This document shows positions 1 to 13,600 of a DNA stretch of 64,000 bases, piece after piece. This stretch comes from Oxytricha trifallax (taxonomy: Eukaryota; Ciliophora; Spirotrichea; Sporadotrichida; Oxytrichidae). Within the stretch, counting starts at the first letter, position 1, and each line of letters opens with the position of its first letter. Below the pieces are notes generated by a model, which did no database searches, was not told the DNA's origin, and saw nothing but the letters and a program-made list of their open reading frames with translations. The translations under genes and the position numbers were made by a program. The stretch covers positions 1 to 64,000 of the forward strand of contig ARYC01001243.1 of the NCBI GenBank assembly GCA_000711775.1, given 5' to 3'.

Positions 1-245
1 TTAACTCTTTAGAAAAATCTGGGACTGGCATCTTCTTGATGAAGGAATAGAGCAAGCTTCATAGAGAGCGAAAGTCGCAGACAAAGTATGAAGTTAGCAA
101 GAGACTTTACTCAAATATTTAGCCTCCAGAGTAAATGAATATAGATGCTGGAGCTGGCAGCAAGAGAAGAAACTTAGGAGGAGAGAAGCAAGAAGAAGAA
201 GAAAAGAAAGAGAAGCCAGCTCCCTCTAAAGAATTCTAAATGTGA
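1..245 (+). CDS. TBE 22-kDa ORF, 3' part
   Basis: The C-terminal end of the TBE 22-kDa protein, whose function is unknown. The frame is open with TAA/TAG as Gln and ends at TGA 243-245. It aligns by eye with the other copies: SGTGIFLMKE here against PGTGIFLMKE in the copy at 37 kb, a shared Arg/Lys-rich HRERK stretch, then NIDAGAGSKRRN and a Glu/Lys-rich tail. The N-terminal part lies outside the window. It is convergent with the transposase of the same element. Confidence 0.8.
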
Positions 246-249
246 CTTA

Positions 250-1318
250 TATATTCATTAACTTAACTACAAACTTATTTATATACATTCATTCTCCCTT
301 CTTTCGCACACTTTTAAGCCAATAAATTATCTACTCTCTTCGCTGAACTTTTAATAAAGTCTACTGTATCGATAGGTAGGTCATGCATCAAGTGGTATAG
401 CAGCAGTTTCTTGTAATGACCTTTTAATGTACCCCAGTAGAACTCAATTCCATTAAACTATGGACTGTAAGGTACGTTGAACACTGGCGTTATTTTAAGT
501 TGTACATAACTCTTCCTTGTTTCTTTAGTCTTATGAACAGAAAGATTATCAACGAATAGTATAATCTCTTATTCAGGGTAACTTCTCTCTCAGCTGCTCT
601 AAGAACTTAATATACTGCTCTGTCTTAATAGAGCGAGGATGAATAACATAAGTTTCTAAACCAGCATCCTCGCTAATACCTCCTAGAATTGCCATTTTTT
701 ATACCTTGACTTTCTAGTCATATACTTCTATATTACTAAGCCTCTTATACCAAGATTTCTAGATAAAAGTGTTGAAGGTAAACACAGCCTCGTCAGCATG
801 TATAAACTTAATATTATTAGTAATAGCTCTCTGCATTTAATTATAAATATATTTAGGTAATTGTTGTAAAATGGCAGAGTGAAATCAATCACTCTCTTGA
901 TACGATTAACACCTTTGTAAGAAAAACCATTTCGTTTATAGATGTTGGCTATAGACTAAGCAGAGATCTTCAACTCAGGGAACTGGCGATGAAACATAGT
1001 AGCTCGATGGTCTAAAGAGAAGTGAGCCCAATACTTCAAAGTTTTATCATTAAAAAGATAGTCAATATGCTTCTATAGAAACTTTGATTACCTCTTAGGC
1101 TAAGAATTTAGCTACTATTTCTTTAATTATAGTGCTATAAGACAGTGGGAACGAACAGTTGACGGACATCGCTTTATGAGTAGAGCAATAGACTTATAGT
1201 TTAGTACTGGTTTGATTTATTCACTGTATATATCACATCCAAATCGCAGTTTAAACACTTAATCTATATAATCTTCATCATAAATAGACCCCAAAAGCTT
1301 GCTATTTTTGTCTCGCAT
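250..1318 (-). pseudogene. TBE transposase (42-kDa, DDE), frameshifted
   Basis: A Tc1/mariner-like TBE transposase. It starts at the ATG at 1318-1316 (MRDKNSKLLGSIYDE), in the position equivalent to the starts of the two later copies. The HADEAVF and VDNLSVHK motifs, holding the first two catalytic Asp, and the GIEFYW motif with the Glu are all recognisable. The frame is broken at least twice: once just before the conserved MQRAI segment (near position 870), and again between the REKL segment and the second Asp motif (near 590), where the original frame runs into TGA. Codon 71, which is TGA in the two complete copies, is not a stop here. The 3' limit is approximate. Confidence 0.85.
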
Positions 1319-1399
1319 TTAATTAATAACCCCAACCCCTAACAAATTCCCTACAAATCAAAGCACTTATAAACCTCATTAAGGGGTTTTGGGGTTTTG

Positions 1400-1839
1400 A
1401 ATATGAAAACAATAAAAGTGATTTATTAAGAAATAAAGCAAATGAGTAAATTTATATAAAATTAAAATCATGATAATATTTATAAGAATATAATTTGACA
1501 TTAAAAAGTAGAATTTTTTTAAAAGCTCTCTAATCAATTAAATTTTTGATAATATCTTATATTTTTGGATTTTTTTATGAAGTCTAGTTGGTAAACTATT
1601 TTAATACATAAAACAAATATACTCTCACTCTTCTAATTTATTTTTAGATTTAATTTCAAAATTTTTAATATATCCATGTCATTCGAGATTAAAAAAATCT
1701 TTAAAAAAACCCTTCAATCAGTGAATAGACTCATCTATAATAATATCATATTTTTTTAATTTTTGGTAAAATTTATAAATTATAAATGAATTGTTTTTTA
1801 AGGTTTATAAATTTTTATATTAAAAGGAAAGTTTCTTTT
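1400..1839. other. AT-rich spacer, nothing identified
   Basis: About 440 bp of very AT-rich sequence next to the TBE terminus. I see no convincing reading frame. It probably contains the 3' end or eliminated DNA of the neighbouring minus-strand gene. Confidence 0.4.
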
Positions 1840-4110
1840 AAAATACTCGTCTTCACCATTCCGAAAATTCTGAAAGTCATAAAGAAAATCTATATGTATA
1901 CTTCCTTGGATTAGTATAAATTCTCCCTAAACTTTAATATAATTTATCTTTTTTTTATATTTTAAAATGTGATATATAGATTTGTGTAATTTTAAAATAT
2001 GACTAAACTTTGAGGGCATGCACTGTCATGTAATAATACAAATAATATACTCTTATTAAATCATAATAATAAATAATTTAACCATATGTACTTCATGAAT
2101 GAGCATCTTATAGTATCTATGCTTTTTAAGTATTGCTTTTTCAAGTCGTAATTAAATCGCACTTAAAGGCCTTCTAGAGCTTTGCATTATGTAATATATT
2201 TATATAAAGAAGATAATTTTTTAACCTTAAATAAATTAATATTTTTTATATAATTAAAAGATTTATTAGATATTTTAATTATTCAAAACCCAATTGAATT
2301 TAATTATCAGCAAAAATTAATTTTACAATATATTGAATATTTGAATTTTATTTAATATTCCCCATAAAAATTGATGATAAAAATAATAAAATTATAAATT
2401 CTAACTATTTTGTTTAAAAACAAAATTCACTATTAACATAATAGCATTAATATATTAGTTTAGCTTTGCAAGTTCTTTTTAGTATGCTTATAAAGAGTCT
2501 TTATCTTATAATGCAAGACAAGTTTATAAATTAAATGTTATATTTTTAATTTTTATATTTTAAAATTATATCTAATGCTATCTCTATTCAAAATGTTTGA
2601 ACTCATTCCAGTTAATCTCATCACGGAAAAAACTAAATGGCTTTTAAACTTAAAAAATTATTTATTTATTTAATCACTCATATATTCTATTAAATGCTAT
2701 AGATTAAATAAAAATGATCTGGTGATTAAATTAACATATATATTTTTATAATTATCTTATTCAAAAAGTTCTTTAAATTTTTTTTACCAAAAATTTGAAG
2801 ATACCACCCCAGAAAATTGAATGAATTTAAAATATAAAATATATATATATATATATATATATTAATACCTTGTGCGATATAAGAAAAAACAAATTTTGTT
2901 GGTTTTTAGTGTTTTTATAAACTTTTGGTGATTTAGATCTTAGATGGTAAATCTAAATTATAATATTAGCATGAAATATAAATATATCATTAATAATTTT
3001 TTTTATTTTGTACAATCAATATCAATTATTAATGAATAATATTTAAGATTTAAATTTTTTATAGTTTACTTATTTGATTCAATGAAATGCCTCACAATAT
3101 AAAATTTAATCTTAATAATATTTATCACATTGATTTGTTTTTCTCTCTTATTAACAACTTTAATTAATTTTAATTTATTATAAAACTAAATCGCTGGTAT
3201 TAATAGTTATGAATTTAATCGGGTTCGGAATCATTTCTGATAGGTTTTATATGAGTGGCAAAATATCTACCCCCCCATAAAATTTATTTAAAAAAATAAT
3301 TAGATTTAATATTAGCTGTATAATTTTAGAAGTTTACAGATCCCTTTTTATTTAAAATTATACAACTTTGAGATTTAAACTTAAATATCAGTTATAGACT
3401 ATTATTATTTAAGTTTCATTAAATATTATTTTTCGAAAATTGCATAATATAATTTAATTATAGTAAAATTATGTTTATTTAAAAAATATTTTATAGAAGT
3501 TTAAATTAAAAATTATAATTAATAAGATTTAGAATATCTTTTTCAATATTACTACACATAATAGATAATATTACTTAAATATTTTTATAACTTAATTTTA
3601 ATGAAAAAGATCGTTTTTAAATTTGGACTTCCTGATTTATCTAGAATATTTTAATATTATTATAAATTAATTTTATATTTATAGTTTTGCCAGATATTAA
3701 AATTTTAAGAGAGGATAATTTGTTTCGTAAATATCCCTTGGTTAGCGACTTTTGCCATGTAAAAAATAGTCTTGTGATTTGAACTACCCAAAGGTTCATC
3801 TATGAATGTCTCTACACCTAAGGAGTCTCTTACAGTTGCCACATAAAATTTCAGAGATATAACTGATACATAAAAAGATTTTCAAAAAAAATCACGATAA
3901 TATATATTCTCGCTAAGATTAAATTATTGTTTTACAATTTTAGAAAACAGTAATATTTCACTTTTAAAACAAAAATTTATTAAATAAATTTAGTTTAAAG
4001 GTTTACTATCATTATTCTTAATAACTAATACATTTATAAAGAAATGGGAAATATTAAACAAATATTTCCGATGAAAGCTTTTCTAAAAACTGATTTACAA
4101 CCTAAAGAAT
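1840..4110 (-). CDS. unidentified MDS-IES gene, downstream paralogue (limits approximate)
   Basis: A chain of short coding islands on the minus strand separated by AT-rich IES-like DNA; the product is not recognised. Readable islands include SLKFYVATVRDSLG and FIDEPLGSSNHKTIFYM (about 3735-3862), YFATHIKPIRNDSEPDQ (about 3200-3290), FSFFRDEINWNEFKHFE (about 2590-2640), LRLEKAILKKHRYYKML (about 2090-2170), YYMTVHALK (about 2020) and IQGSIHIDFLYDF (about 1850-1910). Codon use and amino-acid composition change sharply at island edges, as expected for MDSs. The order of islands parallels that of the gene upstream (4370-7103), so this looks like one member of a tandem pair. Start and stop were not determined. 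Confidence 0.5.
2839..2862. repeat. (AT)n microsatellite
   Basis: A short run of alternating A and T inside AT-rich eliminated DNA. It has no evident function. Confidence 0.8.
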
Positions 4111-4369
4111 TCATTAAATGAATAACTTTAAAAATAATAATAATAATTATTCAAAATTGACTCCAAATTTTGAATATAATTTGCTTTTATATCTCAGTTT
4201 TTAATTATTCCAATTAAATAAATGTCTCGATTATAAACAATTAAATATTGCCAACATGTAATTGTTGTTCTAATATTATTTAAAATTTAATATGATTAGA
4301 AAATATTAAAAAATTATAATTTGGTTTATAAATATAATTTGATAGAATATTTGCATTATTTTTGATGTT

Positions 4370-7103
4370 ACCTCAATAATATAAGGATGTGAAACAATAT
4401 CAAACACTTCTCCAAGTAGCATTTTAGTACCTTACATGTAGATTCTTGAATATGGAGAGTCATACTTAAAATTCATAAAATTTATCATATATATAATGTT
4501 TAAATCATACTGATTAACCTTGAATGACTTAATATGTTTAGGTCTCTACTTTTTTCCAGCAAATTTGAACAATTCATGATTCATGTCTTGTGTAAATATT
4601 TTGAATTGATAATTTATTAGGTTTGTTTCCGTTAAGTTACTCATGTCATCTACATCTTCTAATTCACTTATAAAAATGTTAAAAATATTTTAGTTTATTT
4701 CATGGATCTCTCCGAATATATAGCACTTAAAGTAAAGTGAATAGTTGTTCTAAATTTGAAATTGTTTCTGTTATTATGCCAATAATTATAACGTATTATC
4801 TAAGTTTTCTCAAATTTGTTTATAATTAGATGTAAAACAAGTAATTAATAAAATTTATTTCCAAAATTTAATGATTAATTTCTCCAAACCAGTTTGATCT
4901 GGTAGAAAGCTTATTAAAAATAGATAAACCTTTATCAAAGTAAACCGTTAGATCCTCGTCATACTAATTTTATTCGTCTTTATATTCCTTTTACAATAAT
5001 TATCAACATTTATTAATTATTTATAGATTTTTTTAAATTAATAAATCTAAATAATGCACTGTCATATATAGTTTCTTGGTTTTGGAGATTTATAATTAGA
5101 GTCGCAACACAGAGCTTGCATTCCTCAGGTATTTATTTATAAAAACGGATTTTATTATAATATGTTTTCAAGAAAATATATGCAAATAAATTATTGAAAT
5201 TAAATTATCAAATAGAAAATATAAATTATTCTCGGACTTAAATTTTATAGATATTTTAATTAAATCTTTTTTTATCTTAATTATTTTTAAAAACAAAAGT
5301 AACTAAGTTACTTTAATTTAAGCGATTTTTATACCTTTTCAAACATAAAATTAACTATATTAAGAACAAACAAATTATTTTCTTTAATTAAATATTTTAT
5401 TAATATTTTTCAATAAATTTAAAAGGTGCTCCACCATTTTAGGGTAAATTTACATTATTATTATTATTCTGTATTTAGTTTCTCCTAATAGTTAATTGAG
5501 TATGAAAATCTTTTCTCTATCCTATGACTAATAGAAAATCACCTCTAACTTTTTTAATAAATTATATTTAATTTATTTAATTTAATTATTTATTATTGAA
5601 CTTTAAAGCTGTAAACTTGCATGTATATTATATACGAAAAAAAAATAAAAATATTAATAATCTATAATTAATATATTATAAATGTCATATTAGAATTTAA
5701 GTTTGTTAATAGATTTCAGAGAATGCTTTTTAATGTCATATTGTATGTGATTTGGTTTGACTTTCTATTTTAGGACTTTGATTAGTAATAATAAATTAAG
5801 TTAATTGAAAATAAACTTAGTTATTAATTAAGAATTTTGGATAATATTAATTCAAAAATTTATAAAAATTGATTCTACTTATTACACTGTTTAATATTTT
5901 TCCTTTTTTTAAGCAAATCATGCTTATAAAAATTATAAAATTATTATTAATAATTAATTAATTTTATCTCATTCACTTTTTGTTCTTAAGTTTTATATTA
6001 TTGTACATTGCCCATGAGTAAGTTATCGCTTTGATCAAATTATAATTAAATTATCTAGAATATCATATTAAAAATACATAGAGCTTTGACCATCTTTAGA
6101 TATAAAGTGGCTCATAAAAATAAGATTGAGTATATAATAAATAAAATCATTGTCAATTACTTTGATCTCCTATTCAATACTATAAATTGATAATAAAAAT
6201 TAAGATTTTTTCTATATCGGATATGTTGATTGTTATATACTTTAGTGGACTATCTATTTGTTCTTATTGGTTTTGAGGGGAATATTTTTAATTTTTATGA
6301 TTTAAATTTAATTCGGTTAGCCTTTAATATGATTATTCTATTTATTAAAATTTAATTAACAAATTTAAGAAGTGAAAAGAAATCAATCAATAAATTAAAA
6401 ATAATTTAATTATCCCAAGTTTTTTAAATATTAAAAATTAGAAATATAAGTCATTTAAATAAGAAATCTATAATGTATTAAATATTTTATTTGTTTTGTT
6501 TGATTTTGAATCTCTTTTAAAGAATGATTTACTTAGTGTGTAGTCCTCGATTAGGTACTTTGACCGTGTATAATATAAACTTGTGATTGGAGCTATCCAA
6601 TGGCTCATCAATAAATCTCTCTATTCCTAGTGAGTCTCTTATAGTTGCCACATAAAATTTCAGAGAATAATATAATATAAAAATTATAGATATTCTTTTT
6701 ATTATTAATATATAAATAGCTAAAATTAAATTTATTAAGTGTTAAGTGTTGATATATCTTAATATCCGCGTTATTATTAATTTAAGTGACCCTAGTTTTT
6801 ATTAAGTTTAGTTTGGAGTTTTTAAAAATAAATTACATTTTATGAAAAAATTTTCTAACTTAATCAAATTAATTTATAAAATACAAATGAAGACTTTAAA
6901 TTATAAATTTAAATTCTTTGAGTAAGCTGCAATTAAATTGATAATTACAATAAATAAAATATATTTATTATATTTTTAATTATTTATATAATATATTTTA
7001 TAGAAGAGGTGCTAACTGTTGGGATATATGTTTATGGTGTGGTGTCAGGAGGAGTATGATAGCTGTAATCATCAAAATCGTCTTTCATTTCAGTGTCTTC
7101 CAT
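4370..7103 (-). CDS. unidentified MDS-IES gene, upstream paralogue (3' limit approximate)
   Basis: A fragmented minus-strand gene that I do not recognise. The likely start is the ATG at 7103-7101, giving MEDTEMKDDFDDYSYHTPPD, an acidic N-terminus. Further islands are LKFYVATIRDSLGIERF and FIDEPLDSSNHK (about 6540-6665), SSVLRLQLQISKTKKLYMTVH (about 5050-5120, shortened), ELFKFAGKKQRPKHIKSF (about 4520-4590) and DSPYSRIYMQGTKMLLGEVF (about 4380-4470). The FYVAT-RDSLG, YMTVH and QG(S/T) islands recur in the same order in the gene downstream, which supports a tandem duplication. IESs make up most of the span. Confidence 0.5.
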
Positions 7104-7673
7104 TTTAATGTTTTAATTTTTTAATATAATTATTGTTAATATATTTTGTCAGTAATATATTAAAATTAATAAACAAATTTTCCTAGAATTGATTAGGTAA
7201 AGTTTAAATAATTTAAGATTAATATAAATTAAAAAAATATTCCATTTTTATAAATGTTATGGATATATATTTTAATTAATTAAGAAATATTTCCTCTTCA
7301 TTCTATAATATTTTTAAATTACTTTTGCATAATCCTTTACAAAACTAAGAGATTATTGCACAAAAAATATTAAAATTTATTTAGCAAAATATGTTCCAGT
7401 TATATTCTAATATTTCAACCTGACTCTTTTTTAATTTAATAGAATTTGCCTAGTTTTATCAAATTAAGGCAAATTTAAATTAAACTTACATATTTTAATT
7501 TATGAATTTATAGTGTCATATGGTAAAATCATTTAAGGGACTTAATTTAAAACTTTATATTTTTTCCTTTTAATGTATTAGAAACCATTAATCTTAATGA
7601 TAATAAGTAAAGAATAAATTTTTGATTAAATTTAATTACCAAATTTAATAATACTAATTAAATTTATCAACTT
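7104..7673. other. intergenic spacer
   Basis: About 570 bp of AT-rich DNA between the start of the unidentified minus-strand gene and the 3' end of the Nup155 gene. No coding island was seen. It presumably holds the promoter of the former and the 3' flank of the latter. Confidence 0.5.
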
Positions 7674-10600
7674 CTCATAATAAATCTATTAAGGGCTCAT
7701 TGGGATTGAACTTCTTTGCCTAAGAAGTATTGCTTCTACCCAAAGAAAAGTCTCTATTCTCAGTTTAAATTCTGAAGCCTGGGGGGTTTGAGTCTCTGTT
7801 CTATGGTATAGCAGAAACATTTACATCTCTAAAGGGAGACTACTACTGTATAAAAGTTTAAGTTTAGTTGTGGCTTGAGGCGGATTGATTCACGTTTTAC
7901 TGTAAAACTGGTTGTTATTAAACTGTGAATGACCTATTAAGCTTTTGTTCTTCTTATGCTTAGAATCTTGGTTGACTTAAATCTCGCTGTTACTATCTCA
8001 CGGAGAATTGGGGATTGTTTATTTAAACTCTTGATGGTTACTAATTTTTCAACTTTTCAACAGAGATGCCATGGAAAATTAGCATGTCCGTAAATCTTCT
8101 CTTAACTAAAGCAAGAACTTATGAAATTAATTAATCAGTGTTCTTTTCTAATTTAATTTTCTGTTAGTTGTAAAGAACTTCAACCTCCTTAATGATATAA
8201 TCTTCATAAATTCTCAGTCCATTCAAGCTTAAATCTTTTACAAACAAATCTTTTGGATCTTCTGAATATGAGAGATTCATTAAAGGCTTCTTGATAACTA
8301 TTTCTTAATTAATTGGAAACAATTTGCTATTCAAGTCAGTCCAAAGTTTGAACAAGCAGAGGCATTTAGTCATGAATTATATTTCATCCTATTTAACGTT
8401 TTATCTTTACTGATTATTTCCTACAAAGAGAATGACTAACTCAGAGGGATATATCTTTGTTGACAGATTTTCTATAGCATATTAGCAAATCCAAAAGACA
8501 GTTTCTCCTAAATGCTTTTCAATTTATAACGATTTTAGAATTTCTTCCTACTTTTGGCCTTTAAAAGGAATTAAATTGGATAATTGATAGATATCAATGA
8601 GATACTTTCTCAAAAAATCTTTGTTTGGGAGGTTTAAGAACATGTTTGAGTTTTCCTTTAATACTAATTGATATGAGTATTTATAATTCTCAATTACATC
8701 TTACACATAGTTAAAGATAGTCTTGCTTAAATCTTGTGTAAATAGGAGCGACAAACCTTCTTGAATATTAAATTTCAACTTGGCCTCATATATTTTGCTT
8801 TACTCAATGACATCATTGATTAAGACTTTCTTGTCATAAAAATCCTAATCCAATTTGACTCTCTAATTTTCAAGTTCTTGAACTTGCAATTTAACTTCCT
8901 CATTTAACTCATCTCTGTTTTGCTAGTTATTAAACTTGACAAGCTCCTTTAATCCCTGAATTTTGTTGTCAATGCATTTCTGAATGAGTAATTGCATCTT
9001 GACACTATTCATGGCTTTGTTAACATCTCCAAGTAATTTTGTGTGTTGATCTGAATTCATTTCATTCTTACGTTCATTTAGAACAACTTCTACTCTTGAT
9101 AAATAGCTTTCTCTTTGTTTCATGGTTAGATTTTCTATAAAAATTTGTTCTTGACCTTTAGTATCTATTAATGCCTTTTGTATCTGTTATTTTTGAGTGC
9201 AAACATTTAGGACTAAATGACTTAGTCTCTCTGCATCTAATTGATAAAAAAATTATAGAATTGCTTAGACAGAATCTTGACCATTGACTCAAACTTTTCC
9301 ATTGTTATATACCTATCCTTCATTAAATCACTGCAAATTGTATCGAAGGCTTCTTTGCTGATATAGGGAAGTACATCAATCGAATATTTTCCGCTAGGTT
9401 TTGAGATTACATAGTTAAAGATACTTGTTAAAATAAGTTAATCGTTGAATTGCTCTATTCTGGTCATAATTCTTTTTAATATTTGTAGCTTCCTTTCTAC
9501 TCCAGATATCTAATTCAACTTTCTGATAAATATTTTTTGAAGATCTTTTTCCTTATCAGAAATGTGTTAAAGTCCAAATTCTTTAGTTTAGTTATTAATG
9601 CTAATGTCAATTGCTGAGAATAGCTGAAGAATAATCTCATAGCATTGATCACGCATGTTTTGAGCTTCTTATTAATCAATGTTTTTTCTTTGAATTTCAC
9701 TCAAATTATTAAGGGCTGATATTTTGCGAAGAGTCAAATCAACTAAACTAGAGAAATTTCCAATCTCAACCAGTAAAGGAGCTAGTATAGTAAGGTCAAT
9801 TTCTAGAGGTTATTCACACAAAGAAAACATAGCTTGTTTTAAAAGCTCTTCTCTTTTTTGTTGGTTTTATTCTTTCACTGCAGTAGAGATCAAACTTTCT
9901 CCCACAAATGCCTTATTTTCTTCGATAGTGAATAGAGCACTGCATAAATTGTTGATTCGAATAGATCTTTCTCTGATTATTAAAGTTATATAATTCATAT
10001 AAAAAATATTAAATCATATCTAAGCGGTTCTTCCTGAATCTTTATCCTGATCTAATTCAATAGAAGCCTCAAGAATTTTCTTAATGAGAGTGTTGTGAGA
10101 TGTATTGACGAGATCTTTGAATTCCAATTCTTAGAATTCTAATTGCTGAGCTTTTCCAAGCTTTTTCCACAGTTTAAAGAACATCTTTGCATCATTTAAT
10201 TAGTTTTATAATATCTTAATATAAATACGATGAAAAACATTTAGATTTTCAAATGTGATAATGTCAAGTAGGTTAATAGATTCAATAGTTCTATTTAAGA
10301 GTAATATAAGGTTGTTTAATGAGTTCCTCTCCATAGTTTCCAATTATTTTTATTCGTCATGACTTAATTCAGATACCAATTTCACTTAATCAAAAATGAT
10401 GTTGCCTTGAATTTAAATCTCCTGTTAATTGTGTTATTCGCTTAACTAATACTAGTCAGTTTGCCCACAAAATTGAACATAATTCTATTTAATCATTGCC
10501 AAAAGACCTGCTAATTTCAATTTTACTCCTTAGAGAGATTCAAAAGTAAGTTAGTATAATTTAGAGTTTCCTTGCGTATGTGGATATAAAACTCTGATGT

Positions 10601-13600
10601 ACCAAAATGGTCTTATAATTCTTTGTAAATATTAATAAAGTGCGTAATGCTTATCTATAAGTAGATATATTTATTAGAATCTTACTTGAAAATTATAGAG
10701 GAGAGATTGGCAGACCATAAATTTACTCTTGATCTATTTGATATGGAATATCAATACCCAAAGTATCACCATAGACCACTAAAAAGCTGAAAGCAATTTA
10801 TCTCTACAAAGCTTGTTAAAATGAATAATATACTTACAACTTCCTATGTGCATGTCCTCACAACATAGTTCTTCTAAATATCTTGGCCTGAAAACTTAAT
10901 ATAGTTTAAGCTTGATCTTTAGTCCAACTGCATTTATGAGTGAATCGAATGCCTAGCAACAAATGGGGACTAAAACATTGAACTTTTTGAGCCTCCAACG
11001 TTGCTTCTCATTTATCTAGGTTAGCTGATCGCATTTCTCTTAGATTTACTTCTTGAAATTCCAATTAAACTTTCAACTCTTTGTGAGAAAAGATAAGTGG
11101 CAGTTGTGTCTGAAACTATTTGTACAAGCATAGTACAGACTTCTTTTAGAGGGAAGAAATCAGCGAAATCTTCGAAATCAACTTAACTATCAGAGCCAGT
11201 CTTTTAAAAGGAATGAAGAATCATGACTAGATGATCAATTGGTCTAAAAAAATAAATAAAACTAAAATTATCTAAGTTGCTGAATTTCAATTACTCTATG
11301 ATCTGTTAAAATTTGTATTCTCTTCTATTGCAAATGAACTTATCTCTCTAATTCTCCGATACTCAAGTAGCTATAGATTGGAGTGGAAAATTAACCTTTA
11401 AAATCCAGATAAGACCTATTTAATCCTAGCAATTTGAGTGATTCTTTACCTTGATATGAATTCATGGTCTTTATTTCAAAAATTTGTTCATTTTGTTGAT
11501 AGCTAAAGTCATCGTTTACAAAATTCTGTTGGTTTATTTAATTTGGATTCATTTTAGGAACATCTATTATTATTTGAGTTTATGTGTAATTCTCTAAATT
11601 TTGATAATTTTGACCAGCTTATTGAATATATTTCATGTGAGAATAAGTACTCTCATTTTTCTTGATAAAATTCAAACAGAGACTCCTAATATTTTGATAG
11701 TCAGGATCAAATTCTAATTACTAGTTATTATTTTAAGAGTAGATTAAAGTGCTTTCGAGAGTATCATAAGCAATAATAAGGTTCACATAAATTCATAATT
11801 AATAACTATATAGAGATTAAAATGAATGCCCTCGCTATCAAGGTAACTTTTTTGGGATTTTGATGTCATATTGTACACTTTATAAATGCCTTTTTATATA
11901 GCCTCATCTAAATGATCCTCTACTGACTCTTCATCTGGGAGCTCAAGAACCGAAACTATTTCCCATCTATGAGTAAATCTGTGTTAAATTAAGAAATCGA
12001 ATACTGCGTCTGGTTTTTCTAAATCTTCTTCTGTGACTACTTTGTCATAAACATCCTCTTAGAATTAGATGTATAATTTTAATCAAACTTAAAGTGTTTT
12101 AAAACTTCAACTATAAATTCTGTGTCCATTTTGAGTGACAACTAACAAATGAAAAATTTTACTCTGACTGAATAAAATAGGCTGTACTAAGACAATATTG
12201 AATTCCTTGGAGACTTCATAAATGTCATAACCTTTCCCCATTATAGTTCTATTTTAGAATTCAAGCAATCTCTCTACAATTTGGTATTGATTGATTTAAC
12301 ATACTTTCCTGAATTCATTGCCAAGACTACCTAAGTCAAAAACTTCTATGACTGCTTAGCCTAGAGATCGTTCTTCAAGGGAGGTACAGAAAGAATAGAG
12401 GTAGTTTCTAGAAGTATCAAACTTTATATCTTTGATCTTCTTTCTAAAATCTGCTTTGAAAAAGTTAGGGATTAATCTAGAGATTATAGTATAATTTGAA
12501 ATATAAAGTTTTGGTTAAATTTAATAACTCTATTATTTTATTAAAGAGAATCTTTAAATTAAATTAAGATTTTATCTAAATTAAAAAGATAAAAGAAATT
12601 TGAAATAATGATAATGGCTTATATTTATCATTTTTATTTAATAATAATAAACATTTTTGAAGTTATTTCTGTTTAATTATAATTTTACAACAAATTATTA
12701 CAATTTAATATCTTTGTAAAAAGAAAATCACAGCGTTTTATAAATATATGTTTTAATTTAAGTTTTATAAAATTTGAAAAAAAATGAATAAGCTGACAAA
12801 TTTAATTTTTATTATAATAAAAATTATTTATTTTGAAAGCTGTGTATAATTTATCTTTAAATTATAATTAAAATTAAATCTAATTACAATTAATTTAAAT
12901 TTTAATAAAGATTATGTTATCTTTTTGCAGATCATTTTTCTTTAGCCTCTTCCTATTTGGATTAACAATTGATATGAAAGAATCAAATGTGTTTTGCTTT
13001 AGGTTCAACTCATTGATGTGACCATCTTGACCTCCATAAAATATTCTCCCATTTTTATTGAATTATGCTATTTTATAGATCTAATTATTATCAGTGGGTA
13101 TTTAATAGTCGGTATCCTATAAAATGAGATTGTTTTCTCTCTCTGTTCTCTTAAGTAAACTTTTTAAGAAATTCAATTCAATAAATGAAATAAAAATTAC
13201 AACCTTACCAGAATCCTTATCTCAGTAATTGTAGCAACTACCAGAATTCTATCTGTAGATACAAGCTTTTGCATCATTTCAGGGAGAGGATGGCAAACTT
13301 ATACAGATGTGACAATCTGGTTGAATTCAAGTCTTTCAGGAATGCCTTGAATGTTTGATCTTATTTATACACCATCCATGCCTATTCCAAAGCTGTAGGA
13401 CCACAGAAATAGTTGCTTATTAAAGATGAAGTAAGCTGTCTAGATATCTTCAAATATACCGAAATCAGTGTATGCCTAATGACTTGGATTCATTTTTGCA
13501 TCTTGCATAGCTTTAAGGATTTGATTGGGGATTCTATACTAATTGGTCACGATATACTGAAAAGGTGCATATTCATATTTAAGACCCTGAGAATTCACGA

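Larger units (their letters stand above)
1..1399 (-). mobile_element. TBE transposon, partial and decayed (copy 3)
   Basis: The right part of a TBE element in the opposite orientation to the two complete copies further on. It runs off the left edge of the window. Its outer terminus at 1383-1399 is the 17-nt telomere-like sequence (GGGGTTTTGGGGTTTTG on the + strand), followed by AAT, which fits the family's ANT target preference. The inner part of the terminal repeat has diverged from the 85-bp repeat of the other copies. It carries the transposase on the - strand and the 3' end of the 22-kDa ORF on the + strand, the same convergent order as in the complete copies. Frameshifts in the transposase mark it as an old copy. 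Confidence 0.93.
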
